From assembly GCA_011051655.1 (NCBI GenBank), contig DRKS01000017.1, positions 1-63,348 of the forward strand: a DNA stretch of 63,348 nucleotides, in the 5' to 3' direction. This document shows positions 1 to 8,676 of the stretch, one piece after another. Positions within the stretch are counted from its first letter, which is position 1, and each line of letters starts with the position of its first letter. A program made the position numbers and the translations under genes. This DNA is from Sedimenticola sp. GTDB lineage: Bacteria; Pseudomonadota; Gammaproteobacteria; Chromatiales; Chromatiaceae. The notes under the pieces are model-generated. The model worked only from the letters and a program-made list of their open reading frames with translations. It was not told where the DNA came from and did not search any database.

Positions 1-318
1 CATCAGGTTGGTTTTTCATAAATGCTCGCAGTAACATGAATTCTCATACCATCATGCAGCATTTCACCTCCAATATTCAAGCTTCACACGAAGACATAAT
101 CTTATCTAATTGAAAAATAGATATATTTCGTGCGTTTGCCCTGGGTTCTGACCGGACCAGCCGGGGAACCCTCTTCCCTTAATTTTTACCCGCCATGACC
201 GCTAAGTTCAGGGAAGCGGCCGGAACGAACCGTTCCGCAACCGCCCGGGAGTCTGCCGGGTTTTTTGGCGCGGCCTTTTTTGCGCCCCCGGCTGTCCCTC
301 TGAACGACGGGTGACCAC
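1..318. other. Leading intergenic region, no gene seen
   Basis: No convincing ORF is seen before position 319. The first ~130 bases are AT-rich and could hold a promoter, but no well-spaced -35/-10 pair stands out. From about 195 onward the + strand is rich in short perfect hairpins, annotated separately, leading into a small ORF. A gene upstream of the window could also end here. Confidence 0.5.
199..266 (+). promoter_or_regulatory. Structured leader with three hairpins and intrinsic terminator
   Basis: Three consecutive stems are visible on the + strand. The first is CCGCT/AGCGG (199-203 with 215-219). The second is a 7-bp CGGAACG/CGTTCCG stem (221-227 with 231-237). The third is CCCGG/CCGGG (244-248 with 256-260), followed at once by six T residues (261-266), which is the form of a Rho-independent terminator. 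It ends 52 bases before a small ORF. It may simply end an upstream transcript, or it may be an attenuator or riboswitch-like leader. I could not match it to a known riboswitch consensus; the c-di-GMP-I core elements are not seen. Confidence 0.5.
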
Positions 319-576
319 ATGGCCAATACAAAAAACAATCCTGCAAACATCAGCGACCGCGCATTGGAAATGATTATGCGGGACGTGCTGAACGGAATGG
401 AAGAATGCCTGCTGGAGGCGGCCTACAAGGGAGCCCAGGCCGGCTTTGAGATTCTCGACATCTGCCCGCCGCCGCAGAAGGAGAAACCCGCGCATGCCGG
501 ACAGGAGACGGCCGGGGATATGGCCGCAAGCGCCGAGGTCGTCCGTTTCCCCACCAAGCGCAGGGCCTGCGGCTAA
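319..576 (+). CDS. Small hypothetical protein (85 aa)
   Basis: An 85-residue ORF starting MANTKNN. It has an acidic, helix-prone N-terminal half (about 12-48, with DRALEMIMRDVLNGMEECLL) and a Pro/Ala-rich tail ending in a basic VRFPTKRRACG. No signal peptide, membrane segment or known domain is recognised. The ribosome-binding site is weak (GACGGG, about 9 bases upstream). It lies behind a hairpin-rich leader with a terminator and converges with secF, sharing four bases at the stops. Being a clean ORF behind a structured leader argues that it is real; the short length and absence of a recognised family argue for caution. Confidence 0.45.
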   Translation: MANTKNNPANISDRALEMIMRDVLNGMEECLLEAAYKGAQAGFEILDICPPPQKEKPAHAGQETAGDMAASAEVVRFPTKRRACG

Positions 577-1511
577 GGCCGCGAATCGACCTCCGCCCCT
601 TCCTTTTTCACCGGCATCAGGTCGGCCTTGCTGATGCCGAGCATCAATACCGCCGTGCTGGCGACATAGATGGAGGAGTAGGTGCCCACCACAACGCCAA
701 TGATCAGCGCCAGGGCAAATCCGTGAATGATCTCCCCTCCCAGCAAAAACAGCGCTGTCAGCACCAGCAGGGTGGTCAGTGAGGTCATCAGGGTGCGGGA
801 CAGGGTCTGGTTCAGGGAGCTGTTGATAATCTCCGCCGGCGTCCCCTTGCGCATCTTGCGGAAGTTCTCGCGAATGCGGTCGTAGACCACGATGGTGTCA
901 TTCAGGGAGTAGCCGATCACCGCCAGAACCGCCGCCAGCACGGGCAGGTCGAATTCCACCTGAAAGAGGGAGAAGATACCGACGGTTATGAGCACATCGT
1001 GCACCAGGGCGATCACGGAGCCGACGGCGAACCGGTACTCGAAGCGCAGGGCCACGTAGATGAGGATGCCCACCAAGGCATACAGCATGGCCAGGCCTCC
1101 ATCCTCGGTCAGTTCATCTCCAACCTGGGGACCCACAAACTCCACCCGGCGCAATTCGACCTCGCCGGCCGCGGCCTGTTTCAGGCTGCTGAACGCCAGA
1201 TCGCTGAGCTGTGCATTGCTCATGTCCGTGCGGGGCGCGAGGTTCACCAAGACCTCCCTGGTGGTGCCGAAATGCTGGGCCGTGGCGTCCTCAAAGCCCG
1301 CCTCCACCAGGGCGGCGCGCACCTTCACCAGATCCGCCGGCTGCTGGTATCCCACCTCGATCAGGGTGCCCCCGGTAAAATCGATGCCGAGATCCAGCCC
1401 GCGGATGACGATCGAAGCAATCGACACCAGGATGATGCTGACCGAAAACACGAGGGCCAGCTTGCGCTTGCCCATGAAGTCGATGGCCTGATTGAATTTG
1501 AATAGCTGCAT
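573..1511 (-). CDS. secF: Protein translocase subunit SecF
   Basis: 312 residues, close to the usual ~320 for SecF. SecF works with SecD and YajC on the periplasmic side of SecYEG, using the proton-motive force to pull preproteins through. The N-terminal membrane segment (about 16-36) is followed by the family signature LGIDFTGGT. The C-terminal half holds five membrane segments with the RND-type stretch around GYSLNDTIVVYDRIREN. It lies 36 bases downstream of secD and is last in the leftward queA-tgt-yajC-secD-secF series. Confidence 0.96.
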   Translation of the reverse strand: MQLFKFNQAIDFMGKRKLALVFSVSIILVSIASIVIRGLDLGIDFTGGTLIEVGYQQPADLVKVRAALVEAGFEDATAQHFGTTREVLVNLAPRTDMSNAQLSDLAFSSLKQAAAGEVELRRVEFVGPQVGDELTEDGGLAMLYALVGILIYVALRFEYRFAVGSVIALVHDVLITVGIFSLFQVEFDLPVLAAVLAVIGYSLNDTIVVYDRIRENFRKMRKGTPAEIINSSLNQTLSRTLMTSLTTLLVLTALFLLGGEIIHGFALALIIGVVVGTYSSIYVASTAVLMLGISKADLMPVKKEGAEVDSRP

Positions 1512-1547
1512 GGCTTTTTCCGGATTTCCGGTTTCTGGTATCGGGTA

Positions 1548-3404
1548 TTAAACTGACAATCGCTCCAACCGCTTGCCGCCATAGATGAGATTGATCACGG
1601 CGCGGGTGCCGACAATGGCGGTGAACATGGAGGTCAGGATGCCTATGAACAGGGTGACCGCGAATCCCTTGATGGGGCCTGTGCCAAAGCTGAACAATAC
1701 CGCCGCCGCGATCAGGGTGGTGATGTTGGCGTCCATGATGGTGGAGAAGGCCTTCTCATAACCGGCATGGATGCTGGCCTGGGGGGTATTGCCGACGCGG
1801 ATCTCCTCGCGGATACGCTCGAAGATGAGCACGTTGGCATCCACCGCCATACCCACGGTCAGCACGATGCCGGCGATGCCCGGCAGGGTCAGGGTGGCCT
1901 GCAGCATGGAGAGCACCGCCACGATCAGCACCAGGTTCAGCATCAGCGCCAGATCCGCCACCAGCCCGAAGAGCCGGTAATAAATGGCCATGAAGATCAT
2001 CACCAGCACCAGGCCGATGGTCACCGACAAGAAGCCCTGGTCGATATTGTCCTGCCCCAGGCTGGGGCCGATGGTGCGCTCCTCGACGATCTCGATGGGC
2101 GCCGCCAGGGCGCCGGCCCGCAGCAGCAGGGCCAGATCCCGGGCCTCTTCCGTGCTGTCGAGGCCGGTAGTCTGGAAGCGCCGCCCGAAGGGTTCCTGGA
2201 TGGTGGCGATGCTGATCACCTCCTCCACCTTCTTTTTGATCTTCTTGACCTGCCCGTTCTCATCCCGGCGGTTCTCATACCGCGTCTCGATGAACACCAC
2301 CGCCATGGGCTTGCCCACGTTCTCCGTGGTCACGTTGCGCATGCGGCGGGCGCCCGAGCCGTCGAGACTGACGAACACCGCCGGCTGGCCGCTGCGCTGA
2401 TCCAGGCCGGAGGAGGCATTGGTAATCTGGTCGCCGGTGACGATGACCCGTTTCTTCAGCAGGACGGGCCGCCCCTCCCGGGTATAGTAAAGCCGGGAGC
2501 CGGGGGGCACGCGGCCGGCCACGGCGTCCTGGACGCTGTGCTCGGTATCCTCGAGCCGGTACTCCAGGGTGGCGGTGGCGCTCAGCAACTCCTTGATCCG
2601 GCCCGGGTCCTGAACCCCAGGGAGCTGCACCACGATGCGCCGGCTCCCCTGCTGCTGGATGACGGGCTCGGCCACGCCCAGGGCGTTCACCCGGTTGCGC
2701 AGGGTGGTGATATTCTGCGCCAGGGCATACTTGCGCACCTCCTGCTGCTTGGCCTTGCCCAGCCTGGCGTCGATGAAAAAGGCGCCACCTTCGTCCTTGG
2801 CCTCGACGATGAGGTCGCGGAATTCATCGCTGACCGCCTCCAGGGCCTTATCGCGCACGGCCCCGTCCCGGAACTTGACGCGCACCCCGGCCGCCTGGCG
2901 GGAGACGGTGACATAACGCAGCTTTTCATTCCGCAGCAGGGTGCGGATCTCCCCGGCATAGCTCTCCGCCGCCTTCTTGACGGCGGCGTCCATGTCCACG
3001 TCGATCAGCACATGGATGCCGCCCCGCAGATCTAGCCCCAGGTTCATGGGCAGGGCGCCAATGGCGCGCAGCCAGCCGGGAATGTCCGTGGACAGGGTGA
3101 GCGCCTGGGTGTAGTCATGACCCAGCGTCTCGGCCAGGACATCCTTGGCCTTCAGCTGGGACTCCGAATCGGGAAAGCGCAGCAGCATCTTGTTGCCGGC
3201 ATAGTACTGGGACTTGACCGGTATTCCGGCCGCCTTCAGCGCATCCAGGGCCACCACCATGGTGCCCCGGTCGAGCTTGGCATGGCGGGTACCCGCAACC
3301 TCCATGGAAGGGTCCTGGTCGAAGACATTGGGCAACGCATAGAGCGCACCGACCAGGACGACGGCCAGAACCAGAAGGTTTTTCCAGAGGGGGTATCGAT
3401 TCAT
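1548..3404 (-). CDS. secD: Protein translocase subunit SecD
   Basis: 618 residues, the normal length. One N-terminal membrane helix (about 8-26) precedes a large periplasmic region with the conserved LGLDLRGGIH stretch (about 123-132). Five C-terminal membrane helices (about 455-605) carry GMAVDANVLIFERIREE. SecD pairs with SecF to complete preprotein translocation and release. The ATG at 3404 opens directly into the first membrane helix. About 105 bases separate it from yajC upstream, so one transcript is plausible. Confidence 0.97.
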   Translation of the reverse strand: MNRYPLWKNLLVLAVVLVGALYALPNVFDQDPSMEVAGTRHAKLDRGTMVVALDALKAAGIPVKSQYYAGNKMLLRFPDSESQLKAKDVLAETLGHDYTQALTLSTDIPGWLRAIGALPMNLGLDLRGGIHVLIDVDMDAAVKKAAESYAGEIRTLLRNEKLRYVTVSRQAAGVRVKFRDGAVRDKALEAVSDEFRDLIVEAKDEGGAFFIDARLGKAKQQEVRKYALAQNITTLRNRVNALGVAEPVIQQQGSRRIVVQLPGVQDPGRIKELLSATATLEYRLEDTEHSVQDAVAGRVPPGSRLYYTREGRPVLLKKRVIVTGDQITNASSGLDQRSGQPAVFVSLDGSGARRMRNVTTENVGKPMAVVFIETRYENRRDENGQVKKIKKKVEEVISIATIQEPFGRRFQTTGLDSTEEARDLALLLRAGALAAPIEIVEERTIGPSLGQDNIDQGFLSVTIGLVLVMIFMAIYYRLFGLVADLALMLNLVLIVAVLSMLQATLTLPGIAGIVLTVGMAVDANVLIFERIREEIRVGNTPQASIHAGYEKAFSTIMDANITTLIAAAVLFSFGTGPIKGFAVTLFIGILTSMFTAIVGTRAVINLIYGGKRLERLSV

Positions 3405-3509
3405 GGTTTCGTGATTATTCTTGGGATGTTATCGCCGGCCGGGCCTTGCCACCGCCGCCGAGGCGGAAAACCGCGGGCGCCACAACAGGGCAATCCGGTT
3501 ACGGGAATG

Positions 3510-3845
3510 TCACAGCTCCTTCAGGGTGCCCTTTGGCATGACCGAGGAGATCGAATTGCGCCGGACCTTGACCTCCACGCCCTTGGCGATTTCGATCTGC
3601 GCAAAGTTCTCGCCCAGGGCGGTGACCTTGCCCATGAGACCGCCCTCGATCTGCACCTCGTCTCCCTTGGCCAGGGCGTCCACCAGTTTCCTGTGCTCTT
3701 TCTGGCGCTTCATCTGGGGCCGGATCATGAAAAAATAGAGCAGGACAATCAGGCCAATAGGGAATATCAGGCTCTCCAGGCCCGGCGCCCCCGGAGGTGG
3801 AGCGGCGGCGGCCTCGGCCCAGGCATCGGAAATAAAAAAGCTCAT
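3510..3845 (-). CDS. yajC: Sec translocon accessory protein YajC
   Basis: 111 residues from the chosen ATG at 3845; a start five codons earlier is open but adds nothing conserved. A short Ala/Pro-rich periplasmic N-terminus leads to a single membrane helix ending in LLYFFMIRPQMKRQKEH, the YajC signature. A small cytosolic beta domain follows (KGDEVQIEGGLMGKVTAL). YajC associates with SecD-SecF at the holotranslocon. It sits between tgt and secD in the classical order. Confidence 0.95.
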   Translation of the reverse strand: MSFFISDAWAEAAAAPPPGAPGLESLIFPIGLIVLLYFFMIRPQMKRQKEHRKLVDALAKGDEVQIEGGLMGKVTALGENFAQIEIAKGVEVKVRRNSISSVMPKGTLKEL

Positions 3846-3936
3846 AGTCGGTTCCCGCACTCGAATAATTTACGAAGCGACGGATTATGCCACAATTGAG
3901 CCGGATGTTTTACAGGTTTGCGAATAATCGCGGCGA

Positions 3937-5046
<1,110 letters not shown>

Positions 5047-5082
5047 TCATGGCTGCATTCCTGATTTCCATCAGATCAATAC

Positions 5083-5111
5083 TTGACAATATTACTAAGT
5101 TATTCTAGCCT
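5083..5111 (+). promoter_or_regulatory. Candidate + strand promoter in the queA-tgt gap
   Basis: A perfect TTGACA (5083-5088) is followed after 17 bases by TAGCCT (5106-5111). It points toward a strong terminator with no gene in between, so it could start a short non-coding RNA. The -10 is poor, which keeps confidence low. Confidence 0.3.
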
Positions 5112-5128
5112 TAAATTTGACGCGTCAA
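5102..5128 (-). promoter_or_regulatory. Candidate tgt promoter
   Basis: Reading leftward, TTGACG (5128-5123) and TAGAAT (5107-5102) are separated by 15 bases, upstream of tgt. The -35 lies in the 12-base palindrome TTGACGCGTCAA (5117-5128), a possible operator. The spacer is short. It would let tgt-yajC-secDF be transcribed independently of queA. Confidence 0.35.
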
Positions 5129-5163
5129 CGTTATGGTATCCCTCTTAGCAGCTAGTAGTCCTT

Positions 5164-5195
5164 GGCGCGGCGACCCCCATCGCCGCGCCTTTTTT
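5164..5195 (+). terminator. Strong intrinsic terminator with no gene upstream
   Basis: A 9-bp all-GC stem GGCGCGGCG/CGCCGCGCC (5164-5172 with 5181-5189) with an 8-base loop is followed by six T residues (5190-5195). On this strand nothing coding lies upstream between tgt and here. Read on the other strand the T tract precedes the stem, so it would not terminate queA. It either ends a small RNA starting near 5115-5130 or blocks antisense transcription into queA. Confidence 0.75.
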
Positions 5196-6225
5196 ATTTC
5201 AGCGTACGCCGCGTAAGAAACATCGCATCCCCATAGCTGAAAAACCGGTAGCGCCGTTCCACCGCGTGCCGGTAGGCCGCCATCACCTGCTCATAACCCG
5301 CAAATGCGCAGACCAGCATCAGGAGGGTGGATTCGGGCAGGTGAAAGTTGGTGATCAGGGCATCCACGCAATTGAAACGGTAACCGGGGCGGATGAAAAG
5401 GCGGGTATCCCCCTGAAAGGGCGCCAGGTCCCCGTCCGCCGCCGCGGATTCCAGGCTGCGCACGCTGGTGGTGCCCACCGCCACCACCCGCCCACCCCGC
5501 TCCCGGGCGGCTCTTACCCTGGCGCATGCCTCCGGGCCGACCTCCACATATTCACTGTGCATCACATGGTCCTCCAGCCGCTCGACACGCACCGGCTGAA
5601 AGGTGCCCGCACCCACGTGCAGGGTCAGGCTCGCGCTGTCCACCCCGGCCGCCGCCAGCCGGTCCAGCATGGCCTGATCGAAATGGAGCCCGGCCGTGGG
5701 CGCCGCCACGGCCCCCAGCCGGTCGCCATAGACCGTCTGGTAACGCTCCCGGTCGAGGGCGTCGTCGCTGCGGGCGATGTAGGGCGGAAGGGGCATATGG
5801 CCCTCCCGGGCCATCAGGTCCAGCAGGTCCATACCGGGGGAAGCAAGCTCGAACAGCTCCCCGCGCCGCCCCAGGATCTGGATTTCAGCCCCATCCCCGA
5901 TGAGGATCCTGGCCCCCGCCTTGGGTGACTTGGAGGCCCGCACATGGGCCAGCCCCAGGCGCGGTTCCAGCACCCGCTCGATCAGGATCTCCACCCTGCC
6001 GCCGGTGGTCTTGCGGCCATGCAGCCGGGCCGGCATGACCCGGGTATCGTTGAATACCAGCAGATCCCCGGGACGCAGCAGATCCGGCAAGTCGGCAAAC
6101 CGCCGGTCGGCCAGGCCGCCGCTGTCACCATCCAGGCACAGCAGGCGGCTGCCGCCCCGCTCCCCGGCGGGATGCTGGGCGATCAGCCCGCCCGGCAGGT
6201 CATATTTGAAATCGGAGCGGCGCAT
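5194..6225 (-). CDS. queA: S-adenosylmethionine:tRNA ribosyltransferase-isomerase
   Basis: 343 residues. QueA transfers and isomerises the ribosyl group of AdoMet onto preQ1-tRNA to make epoxyqueuosine. Recognised by DYDLPGG near the N-terminus (here KYDLPGG), [30 protein letters not shown] and the C-terminal [14 protein letters not shown]. Length matches the family. It precedes tgt, so both queuosine genes are adjacent, separated by ~160 bases that hold a candidate promoter and an orphan terminator. Confidence 0.97.
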   Translation of the reverse strand: MRRSDFKYDLPGGLIAQHPAGERGGSRLLCLDGDSGGLADRRFADLPDLLRPGDLLVFNDTRVMPARLHGRKTTGGRVEILIERVLEPRLGLAHVRASKSPKAGARILIGDGAEIQILGRRGELFELASPGMDLLDLMAREGHMPLPPYIARSDDALDRERYQTVYGDRLGAVAAPTAGLHFDQAMLDRLAAAGVDSASLTLHVGAGTFQPVRVERLEDHVMHSEYVEVGPEACARVRAARERGGRVVAVGTTSVRSLESAAADGDLAPFQGDTRLFIRPGYRFNCVDALITNFHLPESTLLMLVCAFAGYEQVMAAYRHAVERRYRFFSYGDAMFLTRRTLK

Positions 6226-6274
6226 GGCGGCGGGATGGTATCACAACACCGCGGGGGCCGGCCGGGCCTGTTTC

Positions 6275-6302
6275 TTGCTCCCTCCCGGGAAATGGATATA
6301 CT
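6275..6302 (+). promoter_or_regulatory. Promoter of tRNA-Leu
   Basis: TTGCTC (6275-6280) and TATACT (6297-6302) are separated by 16 bases and end 12 bases before the mature tRNA. The position suits a tRNA promoter. Confidence 0.6.
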
Positions 6303-6314
6303 TATGGCCCTTCT

Positions 6315-6401
6315 GCCGGGGTGGTGAAATTGGTAGACACAGTGGATTCAAAATCCACCGGCTTCACGGCCTTGTCGGTTCGAGTCCGACCCCCGGTACC
6401 A
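6315..6401 (+). tRNA. tRNA-Leu (anticodon CAA)
   Basis: An 87-base type II tRNA with the long variable arm expected of leucine. The acceptor arms are GCCGGGG and CCCCGGT, with CCA encoded. The anticodon stem GTGGA/TCCAC encloses the loop TTCAAAA, so the anticodon is CAA, reading UUG. The T loop GGTTCGAGTCC is canonical. A promoter lies just upstream and an intrinsic terminator 19 bases downstream, so it appears to be a single-gene unit. Confidence 0.97.
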
Positions 6402-6420
6402 TATTGTTTTTGAAACAAAG

Positions 6421-6452
6421 GCTTACCACACAGACCGAGGTAAGCTTTTTTT
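6421..6452 (+). terminator. Intrinsic terminator after tRNA-Leu
   Basis: The stem GCTTACC/GGTAAGC (6421-6427 with 6439-6445) is followed by seven T residues (6446-6452). It ends ten bases before the start codon of the next gene, so that gene has no strong ribosome-binding site unless read-through alters folding. Confidence 0.8.
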
Positions 6453-6461
6453 GTTTTCCCA

Positions 6462-7679
6462 ATGAACACGGCCAACGAAACCTTGAACATCGCTTCCTTT
6501 GCCCCGACTCCCCGCACCCTGATGGGACCCGGCCCCTCCGATGTCCACCCGCGGGTGCTGGGGGCCCTCGCCAGGCCGACCATAGGACATCTGGATCCGG
6601 ACTTCATCGGCCTGATGGATGACATCAAGGCCCTGCTTCAATACGCCTTTCAGACCGAAAACAGCGTCACCTTCCCCATCTCCGCGCCGGGTTCGGCGGG
6701 CATGGAGGCCTGTTTCGCCAATCTGGTCGAGCCGGGGGACAAGGTGGTCGTCTGCCAAAACGGCGTATTCGGCGGCCGCATGAAAGAGAACGTGCTGCGC
6801 TGCGGCGGCGTGCCGGTGATGGTGGAGGACGACTGGGGCCGCGCCGTGGATCCCGAAAAGGTGGAGGCCGCCCTGGGCGCCAACCCGGATGCCGGGATAC
6901 TGGCCTTCGTCCATGCCGAGACCTCTACCGGCGCTGCATCGGACGCCAGGGTCCTGGCGGAACTGGCCCGCAAACACCACTGCCTGACCATTGTGGACAC
7001 GGTCACCTCCCTGGGCGGCATGCCGGTAAAAGTGGACGAGTGGGGGATCGATGCCGTCTATTCCGGCTCCCAGAAGTGCCTCTCCTGCGCCCCCGGCCTG
7101 TCGCCCGTCAGCTTCGGTGAACGGGCGTTGAAGAAGGTGAGAAACCGGCGCGCCAGGGTGCAGAGCTGGTTTCTGGATCTGAACCTGATCCTGGGCTACT
7201 GGGGTGAGGGCGCCAAAAGGGCCTACCACCACACCGCCCCGGTGAACCCCCTGTACGGCCTGCACGAGGCCCTGCTGATGCTCAGGGAAGAGGGCCTGGA
7301 AAACGCCTGGGCGCGCCACCGGACCAATCACCTGGCCCTGCGCGCGGGGCTGGAGGCCCTGGGCCTGCGCTTTTTGGTGCCCGAACAGCAGCGCCTGCCC
7401 CAGCTGAACACGGTGACCATCCCCGAGGGGGTGGACGATGCCGCCGTGCGCTCCAGGCTGCTGAAGGAATATAATCTCGAACTCGGCGCCGGCCTGGGCG
7501 CCTGGGCGGGCAGGGTCTGGCGCATCGGCCTCATGGGCCACAGCAGCCGGGCCGAGAACATCCTCCTGTGCGTCGGCGCCCTGGAGGCCCTGCTCGGCAG
7601 CATGGGCGCGCCGGTCACGCCCGGCGCCCTGACGAAAGTACAGCAAACCTTGGAGAACCCAATCGATGTCAGCGCCTGA
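6462..7679 (+). CDS. Class V aminotransferase (alanine/serine-glyoxylate type)
   Basis: 405 residues, a PLP fold-type I enzyme of the AGXT/serine-glyoxylate aminotransferase group. Visible features are LMGPGPSDVHPRVLGAL at the N-terminus, SAPGSAGMEA for cofactor binding, the aspartate in IVDTVTSLGG, and the PLP lysine in SGSQKCLS (about residue 205). The substrate is probably glyoxylate with alanine or serine as donor, but close relatives act on other omega-amino acids. It overlaps the following sulfurtransferase by 14 bases, so the two are co-translated. No clear Shine-Dalgarno precedes the ATG, which directly follows the tRNA terminator. Confidence 0.85.
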   Translation: MNTANETLNIASFAPTPRTLMGPGPSDVHPRVLGALARPTIGHLDPDFIGLMDDIKALLQYAFQTENSVTFPISAPGSAGMEACFANLVEPGDKVVVCQNGVFGGRMKENVLRCGGVPVMVEDDWGRAVDPEKVEAALGANPDAGILAFVHAETSTGAASDARVLAELARKHHCLTIVDTVTSLGGMPVKVDEWGIDAVYSGSQKCLSCAPGLSPVSFGERALKKVRNRRARVQSWFLDLNLILGYWGEGAKRAYHHTAPVNPLYGLHEALLMLREEGLENAWARHRTNHLALRAGLEALGLRFLVPEQQRLPQLNTVTIPEGVDDAAVRSRLLKEYNLELGAGLGAWAGRVWRIGLMGHSSRAENILLCVGALEALLGSMGAPVTPGALTKVQQTLENPIDVSA

Positions 7680-8484
7680 CTTACCCCTGGTCCTTTCACC
7701 CGACGCGCTGGAGCCCCTGCTGGGCCGCGAAGGCCTGCTGGTGGTCGATCTCTGCCAGGAGGGCACCTATGCCCAGTACCATGTCCCCGGGGCCGTCCAT
7801 ATCGACTATCAGCAGATTGTCGCCATCTCCCCGCCGGTCCACGGCCTGATACCGGCCACGGCGGACCTGGAGCGCCTGTTCTCCGCCGTGGGCATCGGCA
7901 ACGACACCCATGTGGTGGCCTATGACGATGAAGGCGGCGGCAAGGCCTCCCGCCTGCTCTGGACACTGGAGGTGCTGGGCCACAAGCGGTTCTCCCTGCT
8001 CGATGGCGGGCTGTACGCCTGGGCCAACGAAGGCCATAAACTGGATGCCGGGGCGGTAACGCCGGAACCCGCCAGCTTTACCGCCCGCTATTGCGAGGAG
8101 GCCGTGGCGGACGCCGACTTTATTCTCCGGAACCTGGACAACCCGGACCTGGTGCTGATCGACGCCCGCAGTGAAGATGAATACGCCGGGCGTCAAATCA
8201 CGGCCCAGCGCAACGGCCATATCCCGGGCGCGCGCCACTGGAACTGGCAGGACATCATGGATCCCCTCAACAACCAGCGCCTCAAGGCGGCCGACACCCT
8301 GGAGAAGGCCCTGGAGGAGCGCGGCGTCTCTCCAGACAAGCAGGTGGTCGTCTACTGCCAGACCAACCACCGCTCCTCCCTCACCTACATCACCCTGAAA
8401 TCCCTGGGCTATAAAAACGTCAAGGCCTACCCCGGCTCCTGGTCGGACTGGGGAAACCGGGAAGATACGCCGGTTGAGAAATAG
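7666..8484 (+). CDS. Two-domain rhodanese-type sulfurtransferase
   Basis: 272 residues with two rhodanese domains, an inactive N-terminal one (about 8-125) and a catalytic C-terminal one (about 140-272). The active cysteine is in YCQTNHRSS (about residue 231). Such enzymes move sulfane sulfur from thiosulfate or 3-mercaptopyruvate to cyanide or thiols. The six-residue active loop does not by itself tell thiosulfate (rhodanese) from mercaptopyruvate (SseA) specificity. It overlaps the aminotransferase gene, suggesting a linked role in amino-acid or sulfur metabolism; that link is inference. Confidence 0.88.
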   Translation: MSAPDLPLVLSPDALEPLLGREGLLVVDLCQEGTYAQYHVPGAVHIDYQQIVAISPPVHGLIPATADLERLFSAVGIGNDTHVVAYDDEGGGKASRLLWTLEVLGHKRFSLLDGGLYAWANEGHKLDAGAVTPEPASFTARYCEEAVADADFILRNLDNPDLVLIDARSEDEYAGRQITAQRNGHIPGARHWNWQDIMDPLNNQRLKAADTLEKALEERGVSPDKQVVVYCQTNHRSSLTYITLKSLGYKNVKAYPGSWSDWGNREDTPVEK

Positions 8485-8486
8485 GG

Positions 8487-8556
8487 TTGTCAGTTGTCAG
8501 TTGTCAGTTGTCAGTTATTAGTTGTCAGTTGTCAGTTGTCAGTTGTCAGTTGTCAG
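8487..8556 (+). repeat. Heptamer tandem array, left arm
   Basis: Ten consecutive 7-base units follow the sulfurtransferase stop: four TTGTCAG, one variant TTATTAG, five TTGTCAG. The array is the inverse of the one at 8619-8674; the variant unit has an exact reverse-complement partner there. Confidence 0.95.
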
Positions 8557-8618
8557 TATGATGTTGGGACTGTATTTAAATTCAGGCAACTAATTCCACA
8601 CCCTGGATTACGCGATAA

Positions 8619-8674
8619 CTGACAACTGACAACTGACAACTAATAACTGACAACTGACAACTGATAACTGATAA
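8619..8674 (+). repeat. Heptamer tandem array, right arm, abutting psd
   Basis: Eight units in inverted sense: three CTGACAA, one CTAATAA, two CTGACAA, two CTGATAA. Only CC separates the last unit from the psd start codon, so psd has no recognisable ribosome-binding site. With the left arm a stem of up to 56 bp with a ~76-base loop is possible, the last two units pairing through G-T wobbles. Confidence 0.95.
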
Positions 8675-8676
8675 CC

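Noticed and set aside
1-266. c-di-GMP-I (GEMM) riboswitch in the first leader
   Set aside because: Although hairpin-rich and near a c-di-GMP-rich region, conserved GEMM core segments were not found.
1767-3035. 422-codon + strand ORF opposite secD
   Set aside because: His/Gln/Gly-rich translation typical of antisense frames in GC-rich DNA; secD on the other strand is fully conserved.
6423-7766. 447-codon minus ORF opposite the aminotransferase
   Set aside because: Antisense frame with repetitive composition; the + strand enzyme has all PLP motifs.
8487-8674. Heptamer arrays considered as a CRISPR
   Set aside because: Units are 7 bases, contiguous without spacers, and inverted; no cas genes nearby.
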